From NCBI GenBank assembly GCA_027382625.1, contig JAJKFJ010022611.1, forward strand, positions 1-64,000: 64,000 nucleotides of DNA, given 5' to 3'. Source of the DNA: Tetmemena sp. SeJ-2015 (lineage: Eukaryota; Ciliophora; Spirotrichea; Sporadotrichida; Oxytrichidae). Position numbers and translations under genes: made by a program. Under the pieces are notes generated by a model. That model was not told the DNA's origin and searched no databases. It saw nothing but the letters and a program-made list of their open reading frames with translations. Shown one piece after another: positions 43,724 to 56,381 of the stretch; position 1 is the first letter of the stretch, and each line of letters begins with the position of its first letter.

Positions 43724-44050
43724 ATGCCTCACTTTCCCGACGAGATTGAATACTCTGAAAAATATGAAGACGACCTTTTCGAATATAGACATGTTCTACT
43801 ACCAAAGCATGTCTATAAAAAGGCCCCACGTGGAAGACTACTCACCGAGCATGAGTGGAGATCCCTCGGAGTCCAGCAAAGCAGGGGCTGGGTCCACTAT
43901 GAAATTCACAAGCCTGAGCCCTTCATCCTACTCTTCAGACGCCCCCTCGGCACAGACCCTGCAACTGGTCTCCCTCCAGTGTCTCACCCTTTCTACCAGC
44001 AACATGTAATGATGATGAATAACTCAGGCATGCCCCAGATGCAACAGTGA
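43724..44050 (+). CDS. CKS1: Cyclin-dependent kinase regulatory subunit CKS1
   Basis: Small CDK adaptor that binds the kinase and phosphorylated substrates. 108 residues, with the complete CKS fold visible: [22 protein letters not shown] (residues 9-30), [25 protein letters not shown] (42-66) including the phosphate-binding Arg/Trp residues, the HKPEP hinge and [10 protein letters not shown] Pro/Met/Gln-rich tail of about 35 residues extends beyond the usual family length. TGA at 44048-44050. The coding region is free of IESs and introns and is GC-richer than its flanks. Convergent with the CFAP97-like gene, about 190 bp apart. Confidence 0.97.
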   Translation: MPHFPDEIEYSEKYEDDLFEYRHVLLPKHVYKKAPRGRLLTEHEWRSLGVQQSRGWVHYEIHKPEPFILLFRRPLGTDPATGLPPVSHPFYQQHVMMMNNSGMPQMQQ

Positions 44051-44177
44051 TGATCACTAACGTGACGAGCTTGCACTTTTTGGCGCAACTATAAGCCCGC
44101 TCTAAACTGTTCTTGATGTGACCTCAGACTTGTGACTCTATCTCCTCTCTCCAAGCCATGCACAATTCAAATTTGAA

Positions 44178-44201
44178 TTTGAAACTTTTCTAAGTTTCAA
44201 A
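44178..44201. other. Perfect 10-bp hairpin between convergent genes
   Basis: TTTGAAACTT and AAGTTTCAAA separated by 4 nt, lying between the stop of CKS1 (44050) and the stop of the convergent CFAP97-like gene (44239). It could shape the 3' ends, or be a chromosome-fragmentation or palindrome signal; function unknown. Confidence 0.5.
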
Positions 44202-44238
44202 AATTAACTAACTTATCAACACCCGAACTTGCTCCTTT

Positions 44239-47200
44239 TCACGATCTATGGATTATATAAGGCATGGCTTGTACTTAAGATTCCTAATTAATTTTTAAGG
44301 TGGAGTATTCTGTCTCAGCTCCATTATAAGAGGAGAGAGGGTCTTCAGTTACTGAGAATAAATTCAAACCCCCATCAGAACAAATAAAGAGGGATAATAT
44401 CTCCAAAACATATTTTTATTTTACTTATGCATGAATCATAGTCTTAAATTTTTCTATTCCTCTAATATTGGCTATCAATTATTTGGTCTATATTGTATAT
44501 TTTAATTTTAAATTTTCTTGAATAACTGCTTACCTCCCTCTCTACTTCAAATCTTTAATTTATTGAAGGCATTGTTTTGAAATTGGCCTTTTCAGTTTAT
44601 GGAAGCTATTTCCTTTGTGTTTGAGCGACCATATTTGAGAAAGAGTCTTCTCTATCTTACCTAGAAATTGTTTCTAACTGCTTATTAGCGACTCTTTGTG
44701 TCTGAATGAGCTAATTTGGTTTTTATTATTGATATTATTATACTGCCACTTCAGAGTTTTAAAAAATGAAATGAGATGTTAGTTGTCGTCAATCTTGAGG
44801 TGTCCATTTTTATTAGGCTAAATTTAGTTTTGTATTTTCATGGTTTGAATTGGAAGCTGAGGGCTATTCTATGTTTAAGTGAGTGGAATTTAGAAACCAA
44901 ACTTCATGATATTCTCGAAGTCTTGGATGAATAGTTTTCCAAACTAGATGAACAAGGTTTCTAGAATTCGTGAGTAATCTCCCTAGCATTCATTGATTAG
45001 CTTCTTACCTTGCTTCTCAGGCATGTCTGTGAAGAATACTTTGTTATTTGGGGATCCAGCCAAATATTCACAAAAACAAAAAAATCTTAGATAAAAAAAA
45101 TTTAAGATCTTATTCAAATTTTTAATTTATAGACTATAAAAAACAAATCTATAAATTAATTGCTCGTTCTACAGTTTGAAGAAAATTTAATAATTTAATT
45201 CAATATTAAATGTGCTATCCACTGGCTACTTCCTCTAAATAAAATTATAAATTAATAATTGTAACCTCAATCAAATCATCAGGAACTCTTAGAGCTATTA
45301 TGTAAAGTCTGTATCTTGACCTTGATACTTCAACTATGTAATATTTAGGCTAGGTGTGCTTCCTTTGCTTTGACCTAATTGGATTGATTATTCGGCAATT
45401 CTCTCTGTAGAGCACGATTCTCTCAGGATCAATATCAGTTCTATATTTCAGATTCAAAGGAAGGATCTTCGACTATTTCTGAATTCTCTGTTTACTTGGC
45501 TAGTATGCATATATTCAGCATAAATTAAATGCTTGATAAGAAGTATAGTCATGATTAAGTAAAGATGCCTTCATGTAAGAATCTTTCGCCAACTTTCCTA
45601 AATGAGATTAGCTTGGCCTGTTGTTTTAGTATTGCAGAGATGGCTATTATAAGGAGTTATGAGTTTGCTAGTCATTACTTTGATGTCTGCTGTTGAAATT
45701 GCTGGTTGTTTAATTCATCTTGTATTGTTGCTTTTATTCGGATTTCCTCTCTCCTTATTCATGTTATAAATTTGGAGATTTTTAGTTGGGATGCAGATCC
45801 TAATACTTTTCTGATGAGATCTACAAATCGCTGCTGATAATTCTCGGCTAAACTTAAATTTAAATGAATTTAGTAAGGAAACTCTCTTCTTAGGGGATAC
45901 ATTATTGATTTACTGTTCATTTGTACCATCTTATATTCCATCTTAATTTTGCTTAATATACAAGCTTTTCCAATTGATTCTTATCCCTTCGTTTATTCCT
46001 CTCTTTTCTTTCTGCCGATTTGACTTCTTTAACAAGCTCATCTATTTCATCCTCTGTTTCTAACTCTGGAGGCTAAGTTACTATCTCTCCACCAGAGGTA
46101 ACTACTTCCTTCCTCTAAGATTAATTTTCTTAGTCCATGAATCCTGACTAGTTCTGCTACTCACGATTCTTGATATCGATTAGCGGGCATGAATCTATTC
46201 TTCTAAAGTCTGTGTTTTAAGCCTTAAGATATCTCTCCTTATCTTGAACGAGTTGTCGACTATTTACGAGAAGGATCTCTGCCTTTTTGGTATTACTCAG
46301 GATACTCCGATCTCAGCTTAAGTATATACTCCCTTTTTGAATTCTGGACCTTCCATCTTTCAGAATCGTAATGACTTCTTTATTGCTGCAGTCTATTCAA
46401 AATCATCTATGCGGATTATCAACTTCAACTATTTTAACTTACTTTATTCTCCCTGTTGATTTTAGAGATCTCTTGCTTCTTGCTTGATTTAAGCAAACTT
46501 CCTCTGCTGTCCTCGTTGTTTTACCTATTGAGACCTCTGATTTGTCTCTTTAGACTTCTACTTTGGGAAAGAGTTTGCGTGAAATCGTTTTAATCCTAGG
46601 CAAGCTATTCAATCTGATCATCTATACTGTCTTCGTCTCACTCTACGCTTGATTCATTCTAATTTCGCTTTCTCTTTTCATTGCTTCTTTCCTTCTCGTT
46701 CTGGGCTTGTTCGAGGGCTTAATTAATCTTGAGAAGTTTCAACGCCCAAATATTTGGACAAGTCTTGATTTCCACTGTGATCGCCCCAAAATGTGTTGTT
46801 GAATTAAGGGTTGTAGTCTTATCTCTATACAGAGCTAAAGTTCTTCTTTTAGAGGCGGAAGTTTGTAAGTGAGGTGGGTGGACCTATTTTGGGGGCACGA
46901 GGAATTGAGCTCTCATCCTTATTCATAATAGTGTACATCTTCTCAAAGAGCAGTCGATTTGCTTTCTCAACCTCTGTAAGTCTATCTAAAAGCATAATGA
47001 ATATTGTCATACAAAATAAAAACTCCTCTTTAAAAAATACTTACCTTCTTCTATCTGTCTCCTTTTCTGTTTCAGTAAAGGGAACTAGCAACTGCCAGGC
47101 AAAGTAGTGTCAGTAACTGATCTAGCTCCCTGAATCTTTCGCTTGTGCAAATCGTAGTTGTATTGCTGCCATTTCTTCTTAAGTATCTTATTTCCAAAGG

Positions 47201-47246
47201 ATTAGCTGTTTGCGTTACTTGGAGAAACGTAACTTGAAAGTCTCAT
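44239..47246 (-). CDS. CFAP97/Hemingway-like ciliary protein (probable)
   Basis: From ATG 47244-47246 (MRLSSYVSPSNAN). The region WQQYNYDLHKRKIQGARSVTDTTLP followed by LLKQKRRQIEEVEKANRLLFEKMYTIMN (47180 to about 46925, across an intron) resembles the Hemingway/CFAP97 domain, with its conserved His, ValAsp...Pro and ENxxLLxK-like helix. Then come a Pro-rich IPRAPKIGPPTS stretch, FWGDHSGNQDLSKYLGVE (about 46770), NYQQRFVDLIRKVLG (about 45810) and RTDIDPERIVLYREN (about 45430). A further long open stretch (44240-45060, with FFTDMPEKQGKKLINECQGDYSRILETLF) lies on the same strand and probably belongs to this gene via an IES near 45070-45200, where the frame also meets a TGA (45200-45202). CFAP97 proteins act in ciliary axonemes. 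The family call is tentative. Confidence 0.6.
46974..47044 (-). other. Spliceosomal intron in the CFAP97-like gene (71 nt)
   Basis: GTAAGT...CTTACAG on the sense strand. Splicing joins KRRQIEE to VEKANRLLFEKM in frame. Confidence 0.78.
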
Positions 47247-47346
47247 TTTATTAATCTCTTAATTTTTTAACATAGATCATATCAATTTCTATGGCTCTGC
47301 TCCAGAATAAGCTTGTCAAATAAATAATGCTAAAGCTTTACTTTAT

Positions 47347-49793
47347 TCATAATCTTCTCTCAAGAATCGGATGAGAGTACTTATACTTGCGACTGCGAGG
47401 GATCTTCTTGAGGTTAAAAAATTACTAGAAATTAAGTAAGTGTTTGTCAAAGAAGGAGTTCATATAGGATCTTATGGTGTCCATATCTTGCAGCCTTGCT
47501 ATTTTCTCTTGCATAGTCAGTGAATCGTCTGCTATGATTGAGTTAACGATTTTATTGATCTCGTTAACTCCCTCCTTTCTCTTTAGATCCATAGCTTATT
47601 GTGCCTCTGCTATTCTAATATTACTATATGAATAGTAAAACAGGAATTCTCTTCTTCTCAAGGTCTTTGGGTGCTTTGCTCTTCTTGCAGTCAGCTTTTA
47701 CCTCCTCAACAGTTTCGTGCTTCTTTTGGAAAGCCACTTCATAGAATTCCTCCATGATTTCTTCCTTTCTGCGTTCAATTTCGGCTAGTGCTTCTGCCAA
47801 CTCCTGCTCGTCTATGTTGTCTTGCTCGTCTTGTTAAATCTGGTCTGGGTCTTCATCACACTCAAGATCTCTGAGGATCATGTTTCCATCCAAATCATCA
47901 TTGCTGAGAGAGAGATCGTTGCTGTTTCCTTGCTTATTTATTGGTGAGTTGCTTCCTTGATTATTGGCAATTGGTGTCTAATCTGCTCCAACTAAATCAT
48001 CTCATTATATATAACAAGTTTCTTACTATTGGAGAGGTTAGGTGACTGAATGAATATAGGGTTGTTGCTACTGGAAAGCTTGATCCTCATTTTTATTAAA
48101 AAATAAGTAATTCTATTCCTCGCTGCTTGATTCTGACTTAAAGAGGCATCTAAAGTTTCCTCTTGCTTTCTCTTTGCTTGATCTATTTCATTAATGATAA
48201 GAATTTAAGAGTTTGCTTACTTTATCTTCTGGCTTTTAATCTCTCCTGCAAGTTCTCTTTTTAGGTAGACTACTCATTTTAATAAGTTCCATGGCCTTCT
48301 CTTGCTTCTGTTAAATTTCATGAATCTTAGCTCCCTTGCTCTTATTAGACTGGATTATTTGAAATTCTCTTTCCCTTGCTTCCTTTTCTTCCTTTTCCTT
48401 CTGCTCTCTGATTATACTTATAAAGAGCATATATCTAAAGTTTAGATTCTTCTTTCCCCCTTCTTCCTTTTGCTGCATCATAAATATTCTCTACTCTTCC
48501 AATTCCTATTCCTGTTCCCTTCTTTTATCTTCCTCTTGCCTCTTCTGCTGTACTTCGTATTCTTAGAGTGATTTTTTAATGGCATACTCTTCTTGCATGG
48601 CTTGAATACTAATCTGGTGCGCTTTGTGGATCATCTGCTTCGCTTCTTCTGTGTGTTCTCCATCAGCATTGAAAACTTCATTCACCTTCACAAAGTAATT
48701 ATCTAGCAACAGCTCATCATCATCATTGCTAATTCCCACTCTTTGTCTTGACTGCCCTTTTTCAGCTGAACTCAGTACCCCTCCACTGTTTTTCCTTGCC
48801 TTTGCGGAAAATTCTCCTCCCTTTTTCTCTTCCTCTCCACTCTAATTAGCATCTTCGTCGTCATCATCAAACATCAGGTCATCGTCACGAGGAGGCGGAG
48901 TATTTGAGCCGAGAATTTGCGAAGTGGGTTGGTTTTATTTTGCTTCTGGGGATTTGGTTTCTTCTCTCTCGAAGTCTGCATCATCATCAGATAACTCTGC
49001 GTCGCTATCATCTGAGTTTCCCTCTTCATCCTAGTCCTCTTCGCTACTACTGCTTGACTACTCCTCAGATTCATCAGAAGACGAACTTAAAAATTAAGAT
49101 TTAAACTATAAATAAATATTATTCAAATGTATTTGATATCAAAATTACCCTCTAAATTTTAAGACTTAAATTTTAATTATAACCTTCTTTTATCATTTAT
49201 TGTTATGGCTCTTGTTATTTGCAGATAGACCGAGAAGTTTCCTTTTCTATTAGTTAATAATGTTGTCCTAAGCCTTTTGCTTTTTTTCTATATTACTCAG
49301 TGCCTCTAATACGTGTTGTTTAACAAGCACACTCTGCATCCTCAAGTTTAAGTCCTGGCAAGTGTCAGTATCATCCAAAAACCCATAGTACTCAATCGCT
49401 TGCTATAATCAATTATCACAATCTCATATTAGAAGCAAGAAAGGATAAAATATTTAGACATACTTAACAAAGTAGGCTCATTTAAATAGGGGGTATCACT
49501 TACAGAATAGAGAGCAGTCAGGGATTGCAGAAGCTCACTGGAGCAATTCTCTTTGTGTCACTCAATTTATTACTCTATTTCAAGCACTCGCTCGTGAAAG
49601 TTGTCTGGCAACTTGAACTCTTTGCTTGCTTTCATTACTGCAATTTAATTATCCTATTATTACCCTACACATTTTTAATTCTTCTTCCCTCTATAATTTA
49701 CAATTTTGTTTAACCAAAGATATCGTAAGAGAAATAAGAGAACACATTTATTATTTCTACAACTCTAAGAATTTTATTGAAATTGAGATCCAT
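47347..49793 (-). CDS. Acidic, Lys/Glu-rich coiled-coil protein, unknown function
   Basis: From ATG 49791-49793 (MDLNFNKILRVV). Two inferred IESs lead through KASKEFKLPDNFHERVLEIENCSSELLQSLTALYS (49470-49640), LRMQSVLVKQHVLEALSNIEKKQK (about 49290), a Ser/Asp/Glu tract (48840-49080), and a long charged helix EYAIKKSLQEYEVQQKRQEEDKRREQEQELEEQ (about 48490-48600). Next are LDGNMILRDLECDEDPDQ and ELAEALAEIERRKEEIMEEFYEVAF (47720-47930), and a C-terminus with INKIVNSIIADDSLTMQEKIARLQDMDTIRSYMNSFF (47440-47570), ending at TGA 47347-47349. The regularly alternating Lys/Glu composition suggests a nuclear or cytoskeletal scaffold. No family identified. Confidence 0.62.
49549..49576 (-). other. IES, pointer AGAG
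   Basis: Repeats 49549-49552 and 49573-49576 (CTCT on +). Removing 24 bp deletes a TGA and joins HERVLEIE to NCSSELLQSL. Confidence 0.65.
49636..49760 (-). other. Candidate IES near the gene start, pointer GTA
   Basis: GTA (TAC on +) at 49636-49638 and 49758-49760. Removing 122 bp joins NFNKILRVV to MKASKEFKLP in frame. Confidence 0.5.
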
Positions 49794-49875
49794 CTTGAAT
49801 TGAAACATTAGGAAATGGGAAAATAAGTAAAAGATTTAAAAAGAATATAATAATGCTCAATCACTGAATCAATCT

Positions 49876-52800
49876 TCATTTTAAAACTGCTTGGTTGTCT
49901 AGAATACGCTTGATGTATGTGCTAGAAATCTCTCTCTTTTATATGATGTCCGTCAAATTTTGCTACGACTGATCCACCCCTCCCGTGTTATTGCCACTCA
50001 TTAGTCCGTTATTCAATAATAAATTATTATTAACTATATAAAGATAAAGAACACTTTGATTGGTGGCCTGTTGAGTAAATACCATTCTGTTAGATGGTAT
50101 CATAAGAAAAATAAGTTATAAATTGTTTTAAATAATTTGTAAGAGTATCATGCTTTACGCCTTTTGCGCCATCATTCTGGTTGCAGATGTGTTATGAACG
50201 CTACTGCCATTAAAATTATAAACTAGTTGAGGATGGTTGCTAATTCTGAATCAGGTTTTATTGCTTCGCAGAAGAATGGATAGGGAACACATCATCATTT
50301 GACATCCCTCCTGGAACTGTGCTCGTTAACTAGATGCTGCTGGTTTTTTCTTGTCAAAGATCTAGCTGCACTAGCAGACTTAGATTTAGAAAATAATTTG
50401 ATTGCCTGATGTTACTTCCCCCTGTTTGAGGCATCTGAGTTAGGATCTATTGCTGATCCATTATTGTCATAAGCATCGTCATTTTGCTAGCCATCTTCCC
50501 CTCTAATGTTTCTTCTGGGAACTCCTGGACCATTATTGGCTCTTCTCTTAGCATTTTGATCATTCTAACTTACAACCCCGTAAACTCTGTCGATGTCTGC
50601 CAGTACTCCTAAACCTCCTTGCTGGGGAATCAGACTTGAGACAACCTCCTAAGCTACATTCTTAGTCGAAGTTCTCAGCAAATCTTCGAGCTGAATGCAA
50701 CTGAACTTTCTTATTATAGTAGACTTTTTGTTAATGCTCTATTTGAAGCCCTCCTCAAACTCATTTAATTTTCCTTCCTTCTTGTAAAGGTACTTTATCA
50801 ATCTCCTTCTCCTTTCTTGCATCTCAATTAATCTGCCTTCAAGTCTAAACCAGAAGGGAGCAGAGACAGCTAAAGTACTTGGGTTCGGCTGATCGTTTCT
50901 TCTATCTTGGGAGTGCCACACATAGTGTGTAATATTCGCAATCAGAATTGAAAAGCTTTAACTATAGGTAAGAAGAGATTTATACTTATTCAAATGAATA
51001 AATGAACAATAAACTTATCGAGAGCGATTCTCCAATTATCTTGAAGATGCTCTTCTCCATTGAGAGCGAGAATAGCATTCATAAGTCTTTCAACATACTC
51101 TATCAATATATCATCTCCTGTGATGAGTACCTTTTCCTGAGGTTTCTAATCAATTTGACTGCTAGCACCAGTGTTTTATTACACTTAGCCAGGATTCAAA
51201 GGATTAGTGATCTACTTATTACTAAGCTGCTGATTTGCAAGTGATGAGTTTAGACTTTAAGTTTAGTTAGCTGAGAAGTTATTGTTTGCTTGCTGGTTTA
51301 TATCTCTGTTAGGAGCTTGTCCAGTGGTTGGCCTGTCTTTGAAAGCAGGCAACTACTACCTCTGGGGCAAAGCTACTCTTGAATTAGAAGTAGCCGAGGG
51401 TTGATCTTGAGTGGCGGCCTCAGGTCTATTATCTTCCTTTATGGGCTGGTTATTATTTATAACCCTATCTGGCTGAGGATTCGAGAGCTGCTGCTTATTC
51501 TTATACTACTCGTAAGAACCAGGTGGGATGTCTATCTTATATCCTAGCTTCATATCTGTTTAGGGCTTTGCTTAAATGCATCTCATTACCTCGTCTGTAT
51601 AGAGAATCTTGTACACAAGTTTTTAAAAGAAAGTTAAAGTACTTTAAAGTTTATTGAAAGGCCTTGAGCCGTTAAAGTAAGGGTCATAGATGTCTGAGTT
51701 CTTAGCTGGATAAATTCTCACAAAGTTGCCTTTCTTTTGGTACTCTGATAGAACTTCTCTTACATAATCCTTCTATCTCAGAGAGGCTGCTTTACGGATA
51801 TATCTAAATTAATACTTATGATAGACTCATGAAGATGGCCAAACTCTTGAGGATTCTCACTCACGTACTTATCAATTACTTGGTAGATTTAATTGCTAGT
51901 AGCCTAGTGCAAGAATTCATTAGCAGCATTTCCACCTTGAGTTTAGAGGCCGGTGCCTTGGATACCTCCACCGAGTGCTCCCTTCTTGCCTACTCCTGTG
52001 GTTGGCCCCTTGTAAAATCCCTTCATTCTGTGCTTGATCTTGTTGAGTGATTCCTTCTTTCTATCGAACCTTCTGATTCCACTCAAGTTGAACACATCAT
52101 TAAGCTATATTCATTATATCAGTGAGCAAGTTAGACTTGATAGTCAAATCAAGGGGACTGTCTGTGGCAAGGGAAGGACTCAAATTCACCTCTAGTAACC
52201 AAGGCTTCAGGTCACTATCTATGAGAATATCAAAACCGAAGAGCTCAAAGCAGTTATTTCTGTGCAGTCCATTCTTCTTTATAGCAGCAGATACGTGATG
52301 CTCTCCGCATATCAAAGTCTTTAGCAAAACATCGTTGATTCTTGACCAGAGGAGGTTCATATCGATTCCAACTTGCTCTAAATGCTTGCAAAAAGCAGAG
52401 AGTGACCACTTGAAGCCAAAGTCATCCTACTCTGAGTTCTCATTCTACACGAAGTTTTCATTCTTCTTGTTTATAGAGTAGTTAGTCAAATGCATGTAAG
52501 CTAATCAAAGGAATAAATTTAGAGTTCTAAGTTTAAAATTGGATTACTTGTTATTCTTGTTGATTTTGGAAGTGTAAGTTTCACTTGCAAATCTGGCGAG
52601 TCCTTCTTGGAAAACATAGACCTTCATGGGTTCATAAGAGGTAACAAGAACATAGATTCTCAAATCGAACTTGTGTCCATTAATCAGCAAGGGATTGGTA
52701 ATCAGAAATATTATATGAACAAATTACGATTTCAATAATTAAGAGATGAATGTATCTACTGATGACTGAGGTATCATCCACGCTCACATCATTTATGTCG

Positions 52801-54336
52801 TCTACAATATAAATACCTTTTCCTTAAGAAGAGTTTGCTGGCTTCACGATCCAAATATTCTTCTTACTATCGTGCTAAATTATAAAAGAGAAATGTTGTA
52901 TTCATAAATTAAGCTATTTGAGCTTCTGATAATGAGCATAGAAGTCTCCAAATTCATCGGGCAAGATATAAGTATCTGGAACGAAGTCAAAATTTTGTTT
53001 TCCATATCTCTCTTACATTCTCACCATGTTATAGCAAAGCCTATCCTTCCTCGTGATTTCATAGCTGTTGGGGAAGTGATTGATCTTTTGATACTCATTT
53101 AAGCCTTCATAGAGGTAAGATTTGCAACTGCTTGAGCTCCAAAGTACGATTCCACTCATGAGACTCAGTGTGAGAAAAGCCATTTGCCTCAAGGACTGAG
53201 CGCACCAATTTATTGTCGAATCTAAGCATCTTATAGAGAAGCTCTGAGTTCTCAATATGATAAGATTTCTAATAGCCTTAAAACGTTTGAGCGTGAGTAA
53301 TGAGCTAGTTTTCTTTGATATTCTTGAAACCTATGATCTCATTTTCCCTTGCAGCTCTCTAAGCTTATTATGAGCTTGGATATTGACTGCTGTTGGCTGC
53401 TGAATTACTGCTGAAGAAACCACCAGCTCCGGAAGCTGTAGATGAAGACACGGTCTTGTTGAAGGATGAAGCAGAGTTTTGAGAATTGGGTCCACCTACT
53501 CCATTAGGGCTGATAGTCTTATCCTCCTCTAGCTCCTTTAGCTTTGAGAATACCTTCTACATTTGTCTTTGCCTCTCTTCCTCCTCTAGAAAAGCTTCAG
53601 GGAGTATAAAAGTTCTTTTCTTGTTCACGAAATTGGAAGTTAAATGACTTAAATAAAAGTACCTGCCCTTCCAGAGACCATGCAATCTACACCAACCCAG
53701 CTTCTTTTGAAATTGCTCTGGATATTCTTAAGTCTGTCCAAAGCACTCATCTCTTGAGGCTTTTTGGGCACTATTTAGGTGGAAGTTATGTTCTCATTAG
53801 TGCCAGATCTGATATTTCCTTGTGAAGCACTTTCACTCTGAATAACACCAGAAGTTGCTGTGCTATTGACAACTGTGGATGGGTTTTGCGAGGGGTTGGA
53901 ACTTGTGAAATGCGCAGAGTACTGATGCGAGGCAGCCGACTAACTGTTAGATCTAAGAATATGGTTACTCAAGTTTTCTATCTTTCTCTTACATTTGAGA
54001 AGTATTGTTCTTCATAAGTTAGTTGCTCTCGTTCTGATAGTTGGCATCGTTGGTAGTTTTACTTTGCTCACTCTAAAGTGTTCTTTTAATACCAATTTAA
54101 ATTTTATTTGTAAGATTTTAATGAAAATTTGATTTGCGTAAAATAAATTTATAAGAGAGAGATAAAGGAAGAAGCGACTTACATATCCTATGCTATACTT
54201 CTCGTTTCTATTGGCATTAGGTCCTTTCAAATTTGGATTGCCAATCATCACTAGAAGATTTATTAGGATGATTTCATGTGTGAAGAAGTTATCTTACTTT
54301 CATTGTTGGAGCTGTTAGCTTAGCTGAGGGACCCAT
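49876..54336 (-). CDS. Tubulin-tyrosine-ligase-like glutamylase (TTLL4/5-type)
   Basis: ATP-grasp enzyme that adds glutamate chains to tubulin in cilia. Hallmarks on the minus strand: [15 protein letters not shown] (about 53200), [22 protein letters not shown] (53040-53105), the ATP-binding [19 protein letters not shown] (about 52800-52855), ISRYI with an [27 protein letters not shown] strand (52640-52745), EEGLARF-like [12 protein letters not shown] (about 52580), [10 protein letters not shown] (about 52480), and [29 protein letters not shown] with the catalytic metal-binding Glu/Asn (52170-52260). The N-terminus from ATG 54336 is Ser/Thr/Asn-rich and the C-terminal 700 residues are low complexity, ending at TGA 49876-49878. 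IESs or introns lie near 53650, 52860, 52720 and 52520 but were not pinned. A single-base frame break lies at about 53148. Confidence 0.9.
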
Positions 54337-54935
54337 TCATTCTATATTAAGAGTTAAATATCGCTTAAGAAGATTTTAAGACAAAAATCCTTTAAGTATA
54401 GACTATACTTCTTCTTCTTAAAGTTAGAAGCAACACTGCCTCATCTGTGTATTGGGATTTAAATTTCAACTTTAGTTTACTTACATGTTATTATCTGCGT
54501 ATACTTAACCATTTGATTAGTTTTCAAAGGCTTAGTAGTCTTGCAAGTTTTGATTTTGCATCTAATCATAAAGTTATCAACCAATCATATTTAATCATAT
54601 TTAGTTTCAGCTCTCATTTTATTCTTCTAAAATAGAAAATTGGTTTTCCAAAGAACTCTTCGTTTAATTAAATCACTGCCTTCATTTCCCTTTATATTTA
54701 TTTAAGTTTATTTTAAATGTATATAAAAAGTTATTGATGATATGATAGAATTAGTGAGATTTAAGGAGGAAAAGAAGAGGAGTTCTTACTGAATTTGATT
54801 GTTAGTTATTGTTATTTATTTCCATAATATATTTATTTTTCAATTAATTTCAAATGCGCCACTTCTTCTTTCACTTACAAATTACAATCATTTTGTATTT
54901 TGAATTTACTTTAAATTTAAATTAGATTTTATAAA
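54337..54935. other. Divergent intergenic region
   Basis: AT-rich, between the TTLL start (-) and the 54936 start (+). No coding frame with convincing composition. Confidence 0.5.
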
Positions 54936-55963
54936 ATGAGTGCATCTTATTAACACCATATCCAGCATTCTAACTATAAACATCAGCAGAGTCATTCAAA
55001 AGTTAATTAGTAATAGAATGAAGAAGAGGAAAGGAGCTAAAATAGGGAAATTTAAGGCGATTTATCAAAATTTGAACTTATTAAAACACCTCTATAATAA
55101 GCCACAGGAAAATAAAATCCTCAAATCGATCATGATTAAATAGGATAAAAGACAAATGCTAGAATAAGATAAAGGGTTTCAGGGACTAAATTATTTCTGA
55201 TAATGATGGTCTTTGTTTCACTCTAACCAATAACAGTGAGGGCGTAAACCTAGTGGACAGACATTTTCCCATACTTGTTCTAGTTTGATGCTGTGTAAAT
55301 TGGATTGCTTTATTTTTGTTATTGTTCAAACAACTTTTCGGAAATCCAAACGACCCAGCTTAAACTTGCTATTCAAAATGTGCAAAGCTATAATTAAAAA
55401 GTCTTTTATTTATTTGAGTGATACAATTCCTTTACTTACACGCAAGCTTGGTACAGAAATCTGCCAGACTTGGACAAGCTAAATCTTGGTGACAAGCCCT
55501 TGGGTTTTAAACTGTACACATTTTTTTTGCAAACAGTTTTCAATTTCTATGACAGATGCGAGCTTGAGCTAGTGATGGTTGAATTGGGAAAGAGATTAGC
55601 TAAATAATTAATTACGATTATTAAATCTATAGTATTGTTTTAGATTCAACAGCATGAGTGGGTTCCTAGATGGACTGATAAATCTATTTTTTCAGGATAA
55701 TAAACTAAATAGACAACGAGGAATGGCAACAGTCCATCATAGATGCAATTGATAAAGCTAACTACAGCCAGAAGGACGAGGATTGGGAGAAGGTCGGTTA
55801 CCCAATAGGATAATTAAATAATTATAATTTATCTTAGTATAATTAGTGGCTGAGTTCTTTAACTTCGAGATTCCAAATTATAACTATCAATAAAATATAA
55901 AATAGAACTGTCAAAAATAAAGAGGATAGAATTCATAAAACTTATTTATGCAAAGAAATATGA
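54936..55963 (+). CDS. Unknown protein, IES-interrupted
   Basis: From ATG 54936-54938: MSASYQHHIQHSNYKHQQSHSK, Gln/His/Asn-rich and dependent on TAA/TAG as Gln. Later pieces: ISDNDGLCFTLTNNSEGVNLVDRHFP (55185-55275), FSEIQTTQLKLAIQNVQSYN (55335-55395), YTQAWYRNLPDLDKLNLGDKPLGFKLYTFF (55438-55530), RCELELVMVELGKRLAK (55555-55605), QHEWVPRWTDKSIF (55650-55690) and NEEWQQSIIDAIDKANYSQKDEDWEKVGYP (55718-55805). The pieces alternate in frame, so several short IESs are present. No domain recognised; the end at TGA 55961-55963 is tentative. Confidence 0.5.
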
Positions 55964-56381
55964 GAATTTATGTTTTTATTACATATTTAAATTTAGATGT
56001 AACTATAAATATGGAGACACGATAACGTAGGGATTAGCTTTAAAAGTTGATAGTTGAACAGTGTAAGAAGGGAAGTTATTTTATCTTAATTTGAAAACTA
56101 ATAGATTTGTTTCTTATCTTATCTAAATTACTACTCTGTATGCCATACACTTAAATATAAATAAATTCACAAATACTGGTAAGGTTTAAGAATTATTGCA
56201 AATATTATAGAAGTTATTTTTATAGGAATAATATCAATTGCTGAGAAAAAAAATTGGCTTATCTATTCATATTCAGCATAAATAATTTAAAAAGCGATTT
56301 AAATTTAGATTTTAAATCTACATTTAAAGTCTTCAAGATTAAAAAAATGAAATTCTGCAAAAATATAAGAATAAAATAATA
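55964..56381. other. AT-rich region between convergent genes
   Basis: No gene seen. It separates the unknown + gene from the end of a minus-strand gene. Confidence 0.5.

Noticed and set aside
48874..49104. Small Thr/Met- or Ser-rich proteins on either strand
   Set aside because: They are out-of-frame shadows of the Asp/Glu/Ser tract of the minus-strand coiled-coil gene.
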